Under the pieces are notes generated by a model. The model worked only from the letters and a program-made list of their open reading frames with translations. It ran no database searches and was not told where the DNA came from. DNA of 64,000 nt from Clavibacter sp. VKM Ac-2872 (GTDB lineage Bacteria; Actinomycetota; Actinomycetes; Actinomycetales; Microbacteriaceae). Position numbers and translations under genes: made by a program. The stretch spans positions 221,168 to 285,167 of the forward strand of contig NZ_JADKRR010000003.1 in NCBI RefSeq assembly GCF_015351105.1. Reading direction: 5' to 3'. Shown here piece by piece: positions 49,150-60,493 of the stretch. Every line of letters begins with the position of its first letter. Position 1 is the stretch's first letter.

Positions 49150-50844
49150 CTAGGCGAGTCTCCACGCGTCGCTCAGAACGCTGATCAATTTCTCGTGGCG
49201 ACGGCCGATGACAGCGGGCGTCCACTCCCCCTCGTCGAGCACCTGCGTCGTGAGCGCAAACACAGCGACACCTCTGTCCGAGGCGAAATAGCGTCGCTTC
49301 TTCTCCTGGAAGTCGTAGTTCTGCGCCTGACTGTTCTTCCGGCGATTCAACAAGAGCAAGTTGCCGAGGCGATGCGTCCAGTATCGGGATTGATCTTCGT
49401 CGAAATCTGCCAGCCATCGACTTTCAGCATCCGGATGTTGCGGTAGCACATGCTCGACGGTGATCGTGCTGTGATCGTAAGATGCCCCCGGATCGTCAGC
49501 CAGGATCGAGTCGAGCCGCAGCAGTACGTACTTGCGAACCGGTGGGGTCAAGTAGATCTCGCCGCCAAGACGCACCAGGGTCTCCGCTTTTTCGTCAGGT
49601 GAGAGCTCGAACGCCATGCTGGCGAGCCCGTCGCCGGCGATCAACTGCTTCAGGAGATCCATGTATCGCTGGGCCCGAGGCGTCGCGTACACACGTCGTA
49701 ACAGCATGCTCGCAGCGAGCCGCTCCAGCTTGCCGAGGAATTGGTCCAAGAATTCGACCTCATCCCCATGCTCCCGAAGCGCCCACAATGCCACGGGTCG
49801 CCAGTCGTCGTTATCGAGCTGACTCAGCCTACTCAGCCACGCATTGACCCCCCGCCAACGCGGCTCACCGGTGAAATTCTGCGCCACGAGCCTGCTGTCA
49901 GCGAGCGCGTACGGCTGCAGGACATCATGGATGAATCCCTTCCCATCATCAGGCAGGTAGGCGTTCAGCACTTGCTCCGGGAACTCCTGAAGGAGGCCGC
50001 GCACGGCCCTCGTTTGAGACATGACGACGCGGATGTAGAGGAAGAGGTCGCCGAACTCCTCTCGTCCCAGATCTTCCTCCAGCTTCTCCCAGACGTTCGC
50101 AAAATGAGAACGCTCACCCTCGGCGATCGCTCCGATGACCTGTGATTTGAATATATCCGGCGGCGAGAGCGGAAGCCCTCGCGCATTCATCACGCTGAAG
50201 ATGCGATAGGCGCTATTAAGGTCCGGAGTGATAACGGCGACGACGAAGGTACGCTTCGCCATCATCTTGTAGAGAAGCTGAAGGCCTTCCTGCGTCCACG
50301 TCGCCAGCTCCGTCCGGAGGGCTCGGGCGTTATCCCGAAGGGAACGCTGGGAGTCGGTGACCGCGAGATTGTCGCTTATGCCGGCCAACGTCTCCGTCGC
50401 ACCGTCCACCTGAACGTATTCACGAAAGAACTGCGCGTCCCGTGGACGCAGCTCGAGACGCGGACTTGCCGCTTTGTCGTCCCACTCGACAGCTGGCTCC
50501 TCGATGAACTTGTGGATGTCGCCCCGCAGCGACTGATTCGTGACCAGATCCCGGAGCACGGAGATCAGCAGGGTGAGGGTCGTGAGCCGTTGCTGACCAT
50601 CGATGACCTCGGAGCGAGGATTCGCCACATCCTTCACCAGGACGACGGAACCGAGAAAGTATGGTTCATCAGCATCTCTTTCCAGAGCCCCGTGCAGGTC
50701 GGAAAGAAGCCGCATCGTCTCCTCGGGGCCCCAAGTATAGGGACGCTGATACTCAGGAATTACGAAGTTGTAGTCGTCGGTGAAGAGCTTCCCGAGGTTG
50801 ATTTCGGCCGCTTTGAGCGGCTGTGCGGGCGCCTCGGACGTCAT
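49150..50844 (-). CDS. DUF262-DUF1524 protein (GmrSD-like, candidate defence nuclease)
   Basis: A 564-residue protein with the two domains of the GmrSD type IV restriction system on one chain. The N-terminal DUF262 (residues ~15-300) has EYQRPYTWG and the ParB-like nucleotide-binding motif IDGQQRLTTL (81-90). The C-terminal DUF1524 (~400-564) has an HNH/His-Me nuclease pattern: EHVLPQH (H465), THRLGNLLLLN (H491, N495, N500) and K503. GmrSD cuts glucosyl-hydroxymethylcytosine DNA; related proteins give phage defence. The gene has lower GC than all neighbours. It is a likely recent arrival. The target modification is unknown. Confidence 0.88.
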   Translation of the reverse strand: MTSEAPAQPLKAAEINLGKLFTDDYNFVIPEYQRPYTWGPEETMRLLSDLHGALERDADEPYFLGSVVLVKDVANPRSEVIDGQQRLTTLTLLISVLRDLVTNQSLRGDIHKFIEEPAVEWDDKAASPRLELRPRDAQFFREYVQVDGATETLAGISDNLAVTDSQRSLRDNARALRTELATWTQEGLQLLYKMMAKRTFVVAVITPDLNSAYRIFSVMNARGLPLSPPDIFKSQVIGAIAEGERSHFANVWEKLEEDLGREEFGDLFLYIRVVMSQTRAVRGLLQEFPEQVLNAYLPDDGKGFIHDVLQPYALADSRLVAQNFTGEPRWRGVNAWLSRLSQLDNDDWRPVALWALREHGDEVEFLDQFLGKLERLAASMLLRRVYATPRAQRYMDLLKQLIAGDGLASMAFELSPDEKAETLVRLGGEIYLTPPVRKYVLLRLDSILADDPGASYDHSTITVEHVLPQHPDAESRWLADFDEDQSRYWTHRLGNLLLLNRRKNSQAQNYDFQEKKRRYFASDRGVAVFALTTQVLDEGEWTPAVIGRRHEKLISVLSDAWRLA

Positions 50845-51164
50845 TCGTGCCCACCGTGCTCACCGCAGGAGGCAGCCGCTGCGCGTGTCAAGATCGGCTC
50901 GAAGCCCGTGCGGATCCCTCCGACGACCTCCTGAGCTGCCCGTACGCGGCGAATAGTCCCGGCGCGCTCCTCCACAGGGCTTCGCAGTGAGGTCTGTCTG
51001 AATGTTCGGGCCATCTGTCCACCGTCTCGTCGCGCATCGCTGCGAACAAGAGCCTATCGAGCAGGCACCGGTTGCGACGGGCCCTTTCGGGGGGGGCAAT
51101 GCCTCAGACGATTGTCGGCGCGCGCCGACGGCGGCCGTCATGCCGCACGCGTCCAGCCGGCACG
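50845..51164. other. Intergenic region between the DUF262 gene and ychF
   Basis: 320 bases of mixed composition, lower in GC towards the DUF262 gene. It should contain the DUF262 promoter and the ychF terminator region; a GGGCCC/GGGGGG-rich block (around 51078-51100) may fold but is not a clean terminator. No RNA gene, insertion-sequence end or supported open frame was found. Confidence 0.5.
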
Positions 51165-52238
51165 TCAGTTGTTGAACCGGAACTCCACCACGTCGCCGTC
51201 CTGCATGACGTACTCCTTGCCCTCGATGCGGGCCTTGCCCTTGGAGCGCGCCTCGGCGATGGAGCCGGTCTCGACCAGGTCGTCGTAGGAGATGACCTCG
51301 GCCTTGATGAAGCCCTTCTCGAAGTCGGTGTGGATCACGCCGGCCGCCTGCGGGGCCTTCCAGCCCTTGCCGATGGTCCAGGCCCGCGTCTCCTTGGGGC
51401 CCGCCGTCAGGTAGGTCTGGAGGCCGAGGGTCTCGAAGCCGATGCGGGCGAGCTGGTCGAGGCCCGACTCCTCCTGGCCGGTGCTCGCGAGCATCTCGGC
51501 GGCGTCCTCGGGGTCGAGCTCGATGAGCTCCGACTCGATCTTCGCGTCGAGGAACACGGCCTGCGCGGGCGCCACCAGGGCGGCCAGCTCGTCGAGGCGA
51601 GCCTTGTCGCCGAGCACCTGCTCGTCGACGTTGAACACGTAGATGAAGGGCTTCGCGGTCAGCAGGCCGAGCTCGCGGACGGGCTCCAGGTCGATCTTCG
51701 ACGCCGACAGCGGCTTGCCCGAGTCGAGCCACTCGCGCGCCGCCTTCGCGGTCTCGAGCACGACGGGCTCGATGCGCTTCGTCTTCAGCTCCTTCTCGTA
51801 GCGCGGCTCGGCGCGCTCGAGGGTCTGCAGGTCGGCGAGGATCAGCTCGGTGTTGATGGTCTCCATGTCGCTCGCGGCGTCCACGCGGCCGTCGACGTGC
51901 ACGACGTCCTCGTCCTCGAAGCCGCGCACGACCTGCGCGATCGCGTCGGCCTCGCGGATGTTCGCGAGGAATTGGTTGCCGAGGCCCTCGCCCTCGCTCG
52001 CGCCGCGGACGATGCCCGCGATGTCGACGAAGGAGACGGGCGCGGGGAGGATCTTCTCGCTGCCGAAGAGGCCGGCGAGCACCTCGAGGCGCGGGTCCGG
52101 CAGGTTCACCACGCCCACGTTCGGCTCGATCGTCGCGAACGGGTAGTTCGCGGCGAGCACCTGGTTCTTGGTCAGGGCGTTGAAGAGCGTCGACTTGCCG
52201 ACGTTGGGGAGACCGACGATCGCGATAGTGAGAGCCAC
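51165..52238 (-). CDS. ychF: Redox-regulated ATPase YchF (Obg family)
   Basis: A 357-residue ribosome-associated nucleotide hydrolase. The P-loop is [10 protein letters not shown]3-like [20 protein letters not shown] and the altered NVDE in place of the GTPase NKxD explain its preference for ATP. A C-terminal TGS domain is present ([31 protein letters not shown]). GTG 52238 is the family start; the very long upstream frame is shadow of the exonuclease and rmuC genes. Confidence 0.96.
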   Translation of the reverse strand: MALTIAIVGLPNVGKSTLFNALTKNQVLAANYPFATIEPNVGVVNLPDPRLEVLAGLFGSEKILPAPVSFVDIAGIVRGASEGEGLGNQFLANIREADAIAQVVRGFEDEDVVHVDGRVDAASDMETINTELILADLQTLERAEPRYEKELKTKRIEPVVLETAKAAREWLDSGKPLSASKIDLEPVRELGLLTAKPFIYVFNVDEQVLGDKARLDELAALVAPAQAVFLDAKIESELIELDPEDAAEMLASTGQEESGLDQLARIGFETLGLQTYLTAGPKETRAWTIGKGWKAPQAAGVIHTDFEKGFIKAEVISYDDLVETGSIAEARSKGKARIEGKEYVMQDGDVVEFRFNN

Positions 52239-52337
52239 GGGAGTCCATCGTACGGGGCCCTCCGGCTCCTCCCCCGCCCGCGCCGGGCTGGGCTGTCCCG
52301 AGATCGGGCGTCGGTCGTCCGTGCGACGATCGAGCCC

Positions 52338-52967
52338 ATGCCGTTGGACTTCACCGCGATCGACTTCGAGACCGCCAACAACTCGTCGGCGAGCGCGTGC
52401 TCGGTGGGTCTCGTGAAGGTCCGCGACGGCGTCGTCGTCGAGACCGCCTCCTGGCTCATCCGGCCGCCCGCGGGGCACGACTCCTTCTCGGTCTGGAACA
52501 CGCGGATCCACGGCATCGTCGAGGACGACGTGGCCGACGCCGACGGCTGGGCCGACCAGCTGCCGCGCCTCATGGCCTTCGCGGGCGACGACTGCCTCGT
52601 GGCCCACAACGCGCGATTCGACATGGGCGTGATCCAGGGCGCCTGCAAGGCCACCGCGCTCATCCCGCCGCCGTACTCCTACCTCTGCAGCCTCCAGGTC
52701 GCGCGCCGCACCTACGAGCTGGACTCGTACCGGCTGCCGGTCGCCGCGCGGGCCGCGGGCTTCGAGGACTTCTCGCACCACGAGGCGCTGGCGGATGCGC
52801 GGGCGTGCGCCGCGATCGTCGTGCACGCGGCCAGCCGCCACGGGGCCGCCTCGATCGCCGGACTGGCGGAGGCCGCGGGCGTCGGCCTCGGTCGCATCGG
52901 CGCGCCGCGCACGCAGACCGTCACGCAGGCGTCCGCCGCCGCGACGCCGCCCATCGACTGGGCCTGA
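52338..52967 (+). CDS. DEDDh 3'-5' exonuclease (DNA polymerase III epsilon-like)
   Basis: A 209-residue exonuclease. Exo I is AIDFET (D9, E11), Exo II is HNARFD and Exo III is HHEALADA, giving the DEDDh set. No BRCT or helicase domain is fused, so it is one of the stand-alone epsilon-like exonucleases rather than the replicative proofreader. It is divergent from ychF. Role in repair or RNA turnover is open. Confidence 0.9.
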   Translation: MPLDFTAIDFETANNSSASACSVGLVKVRDGVVVETASWLIRPPAGHDSFSVWNTRIHGIVEDDVADADGWADQLPRLMAFAGDDCLVAHNARFDMGVIQGACKATALIPPPYSYLCSLQVARRTYELDSYRLPVAARAAGFEDFSHHEALADARACAAIVVHAASRHGAASIAGLAEAAGVGLGRIGAPRTQTVTQASAAATPPIDWA

Positions 52968-53033
52968 TCCTCCGCTCGGCCACCCGCCGACGCGCGTCCC
53001 TGCCGTGTCGGGGGCCGCTGGCACACTGCACGC

Positions 53034-54413
53034 ATGGATCCCGTCATCGCCCTGCTCGTCGGCCTCGTCATCGGCCTGGTCGTGGGCGCGGTGGTCGGGC
53101 TCGCCGTGTCGCGCGCCCGTTCCGGGGTGGATGCGCCGGGTCGCGCTGGCGAGGCCGCGCGCCTCGCCGCCGCGGAGGCCACGGTCACGGCGCTGCGCGA
53201 GCAGCTGGATCGCACGGAGCGGCTCGCCGAGGAGCAGGTTGCCCAGACCACGGCGCAGTACGCGGAGCGCGCGCAGACGCAGGATGCACTGCACCGCGAG
53301 CGGCTGGATGCGCAGGAGTCCCACCTCCGCGAGCAGATCGGCCAGCAGGAGGACCGCATCGCGGAGCTGCAGACGAGGCTGCGCGAGATCCAGCGCGCCG
53401 AGGTCGCCCGCACCGAGGAGGACGGCCGCGTGCTCACCGCGCTGAGCCCCGTCGCCGAGAGCCTCAAGCAGGTGCAGGCGAAGGTGCACGAGCTGGAGGA
53501 GCAGCGCCGGCAGCAGCACGGCGAGCTGAGCGAGCAGCTGCGGAGCGCCACCGAGGCGGAGGAGCGGCTGCGCGCCACGGCCGAGACGCTCGCGTCCGCG
53601 CTCCGCTCCAACAGCACGCGCGGCGTGTGGGGCGAGACGCAGCTGCGGAGCGTCGTCGAGGCGGCCGGCCTCATCCACCGCGTCGACTTCGACGTGCAGA
53701 CCTCCGTCTCCACGGCGCAGGGCGTCGGCCGGCCCGACATGGTCGTGCACCTGCCCGGCGGCAAGCACATCGCGGTGGATGCGAAGGCGCCGTTCACCGC
53801 GTACCTCGAGGCGAGCGCCATCCCCGCCTCGGCGACCGGGCCCGAGGGCGCGCGCCGCGACGCGCTCATGAAGCAGCACGTGCAGGCCGTGCGCGACCAC
53901 ATCACGGCGCTCGGCAGCCGCGCCTACTGGGAGGGGCTCGACGCGAGCCCCGAGATGGTCATCGCGTTCATCCCGAGCGAATCGCTGGTCTCGTCGGCGC
54001 TGGAGGCGGATCCGAGCATCATGGAGTTCGCGTTCTCCCGCCGGGTCGCGCTGTCCTCCCCGGTGACGCTGTGGTCGGTGCTCAAGACCGTCGCGTTCAG
54101 CTGGCAGCAGGAGGTGCTCACGGAGGACGCGAAGCAGCTCTTCGACCTCAGCCGCGAGCTGCACGCGCGCCTCGCCACGAGCGGCGAGCACATCGCCAAG
54201 CTCGGCCGCTCGCTCACGGGCGCGGTCGGGGACTACAACCGCGTCGTCGGATCCCTGGAGCGCCAGGTCCTCCCCACCGCCCGCCGCCTCACCCGGCTCG
54301 ACGAGTCCAAGGTCATCGGCACGCTCGAGCCGCTCGAGGCCACCGCGCGCGCGCTAACGGCCGACGAGTTCACCCGTCCCGCGTCCCCGGTCGCGGACAC
54401 CCCCGCTGGGTAG
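53034..54413 (+). CDS. rmuC: DNA recombination protein RmuC
   Basis: A 459-residue protein with an N-terminal membrane helix (PVIALLVGLVIGLVVGAVVGLAV), a coiled coil (~35-190, rich in Glu, Gln, Arg) and the RmuC domain with a PD-(D/E)XK-like core (WGETQLRSVVEAAGL, IAVDAKAPFTAYLEA). In E. coli RmuC limits inverted-repeat rearrangement and is thought to be a nuclease. Its TAG stop coincides with the TAGAGT promoter element for the following aldolase gene. Confidence 0.93.
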   Translation: MDPVIALLVGLVIGLVVGAVVGLAVSRARSGVDAPGRAGEAARLAAAEATVTALREQLDRTERLAEEQVAQTTAQYAERAQTQDALHRERLDAQESHLREQIGQQEDRIAELQTRLREIQRAEVARTEEDGRVLTALSPVAESLKQVQAKVHELEEQRRQQHGELSEQLRSATEAEERLRATAETLASALRSNSTRGVWGETQLRSVVEAAGLIHRVDFDVQTSVSTAQGVGRPDMVVHLPGGKHIAVDAKAPFTAYLEASAIPASATGPEGARRDALMKQHVQAVRDHITALGSRAYWEGLDASPEMVIAFIPSESLVSSALEADPSIMEFAFSRRVALSSPVTLWSVLKTVAFSWQQEVLTEDAKQLFDLSRELHARLATSGEHIAKLGRSLTGAVGDYNRVVGSLERQVLPTARRLTRLDESKVIGTLEPLEATARALTADEFTRPASPVADTPAG

Positions 54414-54416
54414 AGT
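54411..54416 (+). promoter_or_regulatory. -10 element of the aldolase gene, overlapping the rmuC stop
   Basis: TAGAGT begins at the first base of the rmuC TAG stop and would give a leader of about 95 bases before ATG 54519. The -35 is weak. Confidence 0.45.
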
Positions 54417-54518
54417 GGCGAGCACGCGGGGCCCGGCCGCGGGATGCGCTCCCACCGGCCCACGGGTCACCGCGACAGCCGCACGGCGTCGCCGTGGATC
54501 CGCCGAAGGAGATGCACC

Positions 54519-55544
<1,026 letters not shown>

Positions 55545-55560
55545 CGGCGCTCACACCGCG

Positions 55561-55604
55561 AACGACGGCGGGGCCGGTCCACCAGGACCGGCCCCGCCGT
55601 CGTT
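55561..55604 (+). terminator. Strong terminator after the aldolase gene
   Basis: Perfect 20-bp inverted repeat AACGACGGCGGGGCCGGTCC with its complement and a 4-base loop ACCA, 17 bases past the stop. Being symmetrical, it may also serve the convergent DUF6264 gene. Confidence 0.9.
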
Positions 55605-55620
55605 CGTCAGATGCCGCGGA

Positions 55621-56418
55621 TCACGGCCCGCGGCTCGACATGATCTGCTGGAACGCCGGATCCTGGACGATCAGCGTCAGCACGAGGACGCTCGTGATCA
55701 CGGTCGCGACGACCGCGCCCACGATGGGCACCCAGAAGGCCATGCGCCGGCGCTTCACGAGCTCGAGGGAGATCCAGGCGGCGAGCACGAAGACGACGAT
55801 GTTGACGACGTTCACGGCGATGCCGATGACCGAGGTCTGCGGCGTCACCTGGTAGGTGCCGCCGCCGAACAGCGCGTACGACTGGTTGATGGCCTGCGAC
55901 GGATCCGCGTTCGCGCCGATGCTGCCGGCCACGTTCACGAGGCCCGCGGCGAGCAGGCCGACCGTGATGGCCGCGTCGAAGCGCCGCGGTGCGCGGCGCG
56001 GCTCCTGGCCGGCGAGGTAGGCGGGGCGCTCCGGCCCGGTGCCCGGGGTGACGTCGGCGTCGCGGGCGGATCCGGGGGTGGGCGCGCGGCGCGCACCCCG
56101 GCGCTCCGCGGCGGCGGCCTTCTCGGCCTCGCGTCGCTCGGCGAGCATGCGCTCACGCGCGGCCTTGCGCTCCTCGGCCATCTGCTCGGCGAGGGTCTGC
56201 GGGGCGGCCGACCTGCCGGCCTTCTTCCCGCGGCCGGCGGACGCCGGGGCGTCGCGCTCGGCCTGCGCGCGGCGGTACTCGGCGGCCTCCGCGACGATGC
56301 GCGCATCCGCCTCGGACAGCTCCGACGACCCGCCCGCGGCCGACGAGGGCGACGCCGCGTACTCCCCGAAGCGCGGGGCGGGGCGGCCGGGACGGCGCGT
56401 GCCGTCGTCGTCGCTCAC
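55621..56418 (-). CDS. DUF6264-type membrane protein
   Basis: A 265-residue protein. The first ~140 residues are charged and helical (Arg/Glu/Ala-rich, [30 protein letters not shown]), a probable coiled coil. Three to four membrane helices follow ([62 protein letters not shown]). The GTG at 56418 overlaps the ispH stop (GTGA), so it is co-translated with ispH. No function is known. Confidence 0.8.
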   Translation of the reverse strand: MSDDDGTRRPGRPAPRFGEYAASPSSAAGGSSELSEADARIVAEAAEYRRAQAERDAPASAGRGKKAGRSAAPQTLAEQMAEERKAARERMLAERREAEKAAAAERRGARRAPTPGSARDADVTPGTGPERPAYLAGQEPRRAPRRFDAAITVGLLAAGLVNVAGSIGANADPSQAINQSYALFGGGTYQVTPQTSVIGIAVNVVNIVVFVLAAWISLELVKRRRMAFWVPIVGAVVATVITSVLVLTLIVQDPAFQQIMSSRGP

Positions 56419-57506
56419 GCGCGGGTGCGCCCGCCGATGGCGCGGGAGTCCGTGTTGCCGGACTGGTCCTTGCGCAGCTCCTTGGGGAGCGAGAACACGA
56501 GGTCCTCCTCGGCCGTGACGACCGCGGTGACGTCGCCGTACCCGGCGTCGGCCAGGTCGTCGAGCAGCTCCTGCACGAGGACCTCGGGCACGGACGCGCC
56601 GCTCGTGACGCCGACCGTCTGCACGCCGTCGAGCCACTCCTGCTTGACCTCGGACGCGTAGTCGACCCGGTAGGACGCCTTGGCGCCGTACTCGAGCGCG
56701 ACCTCGACGAGGCGGACGGAGTTGGAGCTGTTCGCGGATCCGATGACGATCACGAGGTCGGCGTCGACCGCGACCTTCTTGATGGCGACCTGGCGGTTCT
56801 GCGTGGCGTAGCAGATGTCGTCGCTCGGCGGGTCCTGCAGGTTGGGGAAGCGGGCGCGCAAGCGGCGGACCGTCTCCATCGTCTCGTCGACCGAGAGCGT
56901 GGTCTGCGAGAGCCACACGAGGTTGTCGGGGTCCTTGACCTCGATCACGTCGGCGTGCTCCGGCGAGTTGACGACGATGGTCTGCTCGGGCGCCTCTCCC
57001 GCGGTGCCCTCGACCTCCTCGTGGCCCTCGTGGCCGATGAGGAGGATCTGCATGTCGGCCTTGGCGAAGCGCACGGCCTCGCGGTGGACCTTGGTGACGA
57101 GGGGGCAGGTCGCGTCGATGGCCTGGAGGCCGCGATCCGCGGCGCCCTGCACGACGGCCGGCGAGACGCCGTGCGCGCTGAAGACGACGTGGGCGCCCTC
57201 GGGGACCTCGTCGACCTCCTCCACGAAGATCGCGCCCATGCGCTCGAGCGTGGAGACGACGTGCACGTTGTGGACGATCTGCTTCCGCACGTAGACGGGG
57301 GCGCCGTAGCGCTCGAGCGCCTTCTCGACGGCCACGACGGCGCGGTCGACGCCCGCGCAGTAGCCCCGGGGAGCGGCGAGCAGGACCTTCTTGGGTCCGG
57401 CCACCGGGTTATCCTTGAGCCTGTTGCGGACGCCGGGCATCCGCGGCATCGACAGGCTGACGACGGGTGCTCCCACGAGTCGCTGGTCAGTGGTCGCTGT
57501 AGTCAC
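56415..57506 (-). CDS. ispH: 4-hydroxy-3-methylbut-2-enyl diphosphate reductase
   Basis: Last step of the MEP isoprenoid pathway, making IPP and DMAPP with a [4Fe-4S] cluster. The three cluster cysteines lie in [12 protein letters not shown] (C50), [11 protein letters not shown] and SDDICYAT; the substrate glutamate and histidines ([18 protein letters not shown]) are conserved. The 363-residue form starts at GTG 57506, which has TAGACT 7 bases upstream and no ribosome site. Internal ATG codons (57449 and 57440) are alternatives. It supplies precursors for the cis-prenyltransferase at the window end. Confidence 0.95.
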   Translation of the reverse strand: MTTATTDQRLVGAPVVSLSMPRMPGVRNRLKDNPVAGPKKVLLAAPRGYCAGVDRAVVAVEKALERYGAPVYVRKQIVHNVHVVSTLERMGAIFVEEVDEVPEGAHVVFSAHGVSPAVVQGAADRGLQAIDATCPLVTKVHREAVRFAKADMQILLIGHEGHEEVEGTAGEAPEQTIVVNSPEHADVIEVKDPDNLVWLSQTTLSVDETMETVRRLRARFPNLQDPPSDDICYATQNRQVAIKKVAVDADLVIVIGSANSSNSVRLVEVALEYGAKASYRVDYASEVKQEWLDGVQTVGVTSGASVPEVLVQELLDDLADAGYGDVTAVVTAEEDLVFSLPKELRKDQSGNTDSRAIGGRTRA

Positions 57507-57513
57507 AGTCCCG

Positions 57514-57519
57514 AGTCTA
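57514..57519 (-). promoter_or_regulatory. -10 element, leaderless start of ispH
   Basis: TAGACT on the minus strand ends 7 bases before the ispH GTG, which supports that start. Confidence 0.5.
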
Positions 57520-57551
57520 AGCGCCCGTGCTGGGCGACGAGTGGGGGAGCC

Positions 57552-58868
57552 ATGAGCGAGACGCGCACCGTGTCCATGCCGGCGGCGGATGCCCCGACGG
57601 TCGACGCGCCGTGGCCCGTCTCGGTGCTGTCCGGCAAGATCAAGGGCTGGATCGACCGGCTCGGCACCGCGTGGGTCGAGGGCGAGATCACCCAGTGGGG
57701 CGGATCCGGCGGCAACGTCTACGGGAAGCTCAAGGACCTCGACGTCGACGCCACCATCAGCTTCACCGTGTGGTCGTCGGTGCGCGCGAAGATCCCGGCC
57801 GACCTCGGCCAGGGCGCCCGCGTGGTCGCGCTCGTGAAGCCGAACTACTGGGTCAAGGGCGGCACGCTCACGATGCAGGTGCTGGAGATGCGCCACGTCG
57901 GCCTCGGCGACCTGCTCGAGCGCCTCGAGCGCCTGCGCCAGACGCTGCGCGCCGAGGGGCTGTTCGACGCGGACCGCAAGCGCCGCCTCCCCTTCCTGCC
58001 CGGCTGCATCGGCCTCATCACCGGCAAGGACTCGGACGCCGAGAAGGACGTGCTCCGCAACGCGCAGCTGCGCTGGCCGAGCGTCCGGTTCCGCGTCGTG
58101 CACACGGCCGTGCAGGGCGACCGGGCCGCGGGCGAGGTCACCCGCGCCATCGGGGTGCTGGATGAGGATCCCGAGGTCGACGTCATCGTCATCGCGCGCG
58201 GCGGCGGCGACTTCCAGAACCTCCTCGTCTTCAGCGACGAGGGGCTCGTGCGCACGGCCGCCGCCTGTCGCACGCCGCTCGTCAGCGCGATCGGGCACGA
58301 GGCCGACCGGCCGCTGCTCGACGACGTCGCCGACCTCCGCGCATCGACCCCCACCGACGCCGCGAAGCGCGTCGTGCCGGACGTCTCCGAGGAGCTGTCC
58401 CGCGTGCAGCAGGCGCGCGCCCGCATCGGCATGCGCCTCACCAGCCAGGTGCGCGGCGAGATCGACCGCATCGAGCAGCTGCGGTCGCGGCCCGTGCTCG
58501 CGAGCACGGCGTGGATCGTCGACTCGCGCGCCGAGGAGCTCGGCCGCTACATCGCGCGCTCCGCGGAGCTCGCCGGCCGCGTCGTCGAGCGGGGGATGCA
58601 GCAGACGAGCGAGCTGTCCCGCCAGCTGCGCACGCTCTCGCCGCAGCACGTGCTCGACCGCGGCTACGCCATCGTGCAGACGGCCGACGGATCCGCGCTC
58701 CGCGCCCCCGCGGACGCGCCCGACGGCACCGGCCTCGTGCTGCGGCTCGCGGCCGGCGCGCTCGGCGCCATCTCCACCGGCCCCACCGACGAGATCCCGT
58801 CGTCGGCCGCGCGGCTGCCCTCCTCCCCCGCCCCCGATGCCCGGCCGGCGTCCGGCGCCGAAAGCTAG
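57552..58868 (+). CDS. xseA: Exodeoxyribonuclease VII large subunit
   Basis: Catalytic/core subunit (438 residues) of the single-strand-specific Exo VII. N-terminal OB fold ([29 protein letters not shown]), then the conserved catalytic region [35 protein letters not shown] and [27 protein letters not shown], and a long helical part. The ATG at 57552 with GGGGGAG is chosen over the long upstream frame. It is divergent from ispH and precedes xseB. Confidence 0.95.
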   Translation: MSETRTVSMPAADAPTVDAPWPVSVLSGKIKGWIDRLGTAWVEGEITQWGGSGGNVYGKLKDLDVDATISFTVWSSVRAKIPADLGQGARVVALVKPNYWVKGGTLTMQVLEMRHVGLGDLLERLERLRQTLRAEGLFDADRKRRLPFLPGCIGLITGKDSDAEKDVLRNAQLRWPSVRFRVVHTAVQGDRAAGEVTRAIGVLDEDPEVDVIVIARGGGDFQNLLVFSDEGLVRTAAACRTPLVSAIGHEADRPLLDDVADLRASTPTDAAKRVVPDVSEELSRVQQARARIGMRLTSQVRGEIDRIEQLRSRPVLASTAWIVDSRAEELGRYIARSAELAGRVVERGMQQTSELSRQLRTLSPQHVLDRGYAIVQTADGSALRAPADAPDGTGLVLRLAAGALGAISTGPTDEIPSSAARLPSSPAPDARPASGAES

Positions 58869-58871
58869 GAT
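58866..58871 (+). promoter_or_regulatory. -10 element overlapping the xseA stop, leaderless xseB start
   Basis: TAGGAT starts at the xseA TAG stop and ends 7 bases before the xseB ATG. A possible extra promoter for the small subunit. Confidence 0.45.
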
Positions 58872-58878
58872 CACCCCC

Positions 58879-59124
58879 ATGCCCACCAGCCCCGCCGACA
58901 CCGGCGCACGCCTGCCCGACGTCTCCGAGCTCAGCTACGAGGAGGCGCGCGACGCCCTGGTGCGCGTCGTCAACGACCTCGAGCAGGGCGCGTCCACGCT
59001 CGAGGAGTCGATCGCCCTGTGGGAGCGCGGCGAGGCCCTCGCGGCCCGCTGCGAGGAGTGGCTGCTCGGCGCCAAGGCGCGGCTCGACGCCGCCCGCACG
59101 ACCGCCGCATCCGACGCCGGCTGA
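58879..59124 (+). CDS. xseB: Exodeoxyribonuclease VII small subunit
   Basis: An 81-residue helical protein with the family core [45 protein letters not shown]. Several copies bind each XseA. It follows xseA by 10 bases. The ATG at 58879 lacks a ribosome site but has a -10 element 7 bases before it. Confidence 0.95.
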   Translation: MPTSPADTGARLPDVSELSYEEARDALVRVVNDLEQGASTLEESIALWERGEALAARCEEWLLGAKARLDAARTTAASDAG

Positions 59125-59126
59125 CC

Positions 59127-59834
59127 GTGGCGAAGGACCGCACCCCGAACGTCGTCGCCGAGCTCGGCCGACCGGAGACGCCCGAGGAGACCGCCGCCCG
59201 CAAGGCCGCCGACTCGCGCCGCCACCGTGCCAAGCAGACGTTCCGCAACCTGCTCTACTCGCTCATCGTGACGGTCGCGACCGTCGCCGTGATCGTCGCG
59301 CTGGTCCCCCGCTCGAACACCACGATCCTGCCCGACGTCGACTACGGCGCCGCGGCGGCCGAGGCGCAGGGCGGGTTCCCGCAGACGCTCGTGGTGCCCG
59401 ACCTGCCGACGGCGTGGAAGAGCAACGACGCGGAGATCCGCCCGGCCGGCCGCGACGGCGTGGCCGTCTGGTACATCGGCCTCATCACGCCGAGCAACCG
59501 CTACATCGGGATCTCGCAGGGCATCGACGCGAACCCCACCTGGCTCGACGAGACGCTGCAGTCCGCCCCCGAGGTGAGCTCGGAGGAGATCGGCGGCCTC
59601 GAGTGGACCCTGTACGACAACTCGCAGGCGGACGACCCGGGCAATGTCGTCCTCGCGGCGAGCGCCGTCGACGGCGACAGCACCTACGCGATCTACGGCA
59701 CGGCCGACGCGAACGAGCTCCGCACCGCCATCGAGGCGGTCGCCGCCGCGCGCACCGCCCCGGCGGGCACCACGCCGTCGACCACCGACGGCACCACCAG
59801 CACCACCGCACCGGAAGAGGGGATCGAGGGATGA
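59127..59834 (+). CDS. DUF4245 membrane-anchored protein
   Basis: A 235-residue protein with a soluble N-terminus of ~40 residues, one membrane helix (NLLYSLIVTVATVAVIVALVP) and an outer domain: VVPDLPTAWKSNDAEIRPAGRDGVAVWYIGLITP, then GGLEWTLYDNS. It ends in a Thr-rich tail. DUF4245 genes sit beside xseAB in many actinobacteria. GTG 59127 lies 2 bases past xseB, and the stop overlaps the carbonic anhydrase start. Function unknown. Confidence 0.88.
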   Translation: MAKDRTPNVVAELGRPETPEETAARKAADSRRHRAKQTFRNLLYSLIVTVATVAVIVALVPRSNTTILPDVDYGAAAAEAQGGFPQTLVVPDLPTAWKSNDAEIRPAGRDGVAVWYIGLITPSNRYIGISQGIDANPTWLDETLQSAPEVSSEEIGGLEWTLYDNSQADDPGNVVLAASAVDGDSTYAIYGTADANELRTAIEAVAAARTAPAGTTPSTTDGTTSTTAPEEGIEG

Positions 59835-60493
59835 CCGATCAGGTCGAGACCGCGCAGGACGACGCCGTGCAGGCGCCCGCCGCCGTCTGGGCGGAGATGG
59901 TGGAGGGGAACGCGCGCTTCGTCGCCGGCACCCCCGAGCACCCGCGGCAGGACGTCGAGCGCCGCGCCGCGCTCGCCCACGTGCAGCGCCCGGTCGCCGC
60001 GCTGTTCGGCTGCAGCGACTCGCGCCTCGCGGCCGAGATCATCTTCGACAAGGGCCTCGGCGACCTCTTCGTGATCCGCAACGCGGGCCAGATCATCTCG
60101 GACTCCGTGCTCGGCAGCCTCGAGTACGCCGTGGCCGTGCTGGGCGTGCCGCTCATCGTGGTGCTCGGCCACGACGAGTGCGGCGCCGTGCGCGCCGCGA
60201 TCGAGAGCGCGGCGCCGGGTGCGGAGCCGCTGCCGCCGCACATCGCGAACCTCATCGCGCCCATCGCGCCGGCCGTCCGCCGCGTCGCGGGCGACCACGT
60301 CGTGCCGAGCGAGGTCGACGCGGGCGAGGTCGGCCGCCAGCACCTGCGCGGCACCGTGACCCGCATGCTGGAGGCCTCCGAGATGATCTCCGACCGTGTG
60401 GCGGCCGGTAGCCTGGCCATCGTCGGCGCCAACTACAAGCTCCTCGAGGGCACCGCGGTGCCCGACGTCATCGTGGGCGACATCCCTCGCTAG
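59831..60493 (+). CDS. Beta-class carbonic anhydrase
   Basis: Interconverts CO2 and bicarbonate, supplying bicarbonate for carboxylases. The 220-residue enzyme has the zinc ligands C61 (with D63 and R65 in CSDSR), H114 and C117 in GHDECGAV. The dimer region [17 protein letters not shown] is intact. The ATG at 59831 overlaps the DUF4245 stop (ATGA), so it is translationally coupled to a membrane protein of unknown role. Confidence 0.95.
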   Translation: MTDQVETAQDDAVQAPAAVWAEMVEGNARFVAGTPEHPRQDVERRAALAHVQRPVAALFGCSDSRLAAEIIFDKGLGDLFVIRNAGQIISDSVLGSLEYAVAVLGVPLIVVLGHDECGAVRAAIESAAPGAEPLPPHIANLIAPIAPAVRRVAGDHVVPSEVDAGEVGRQHLRGTVTRMLEASEMISDRVAAGSLAIVGANYKLLEGTAVPDVIVGDIPR

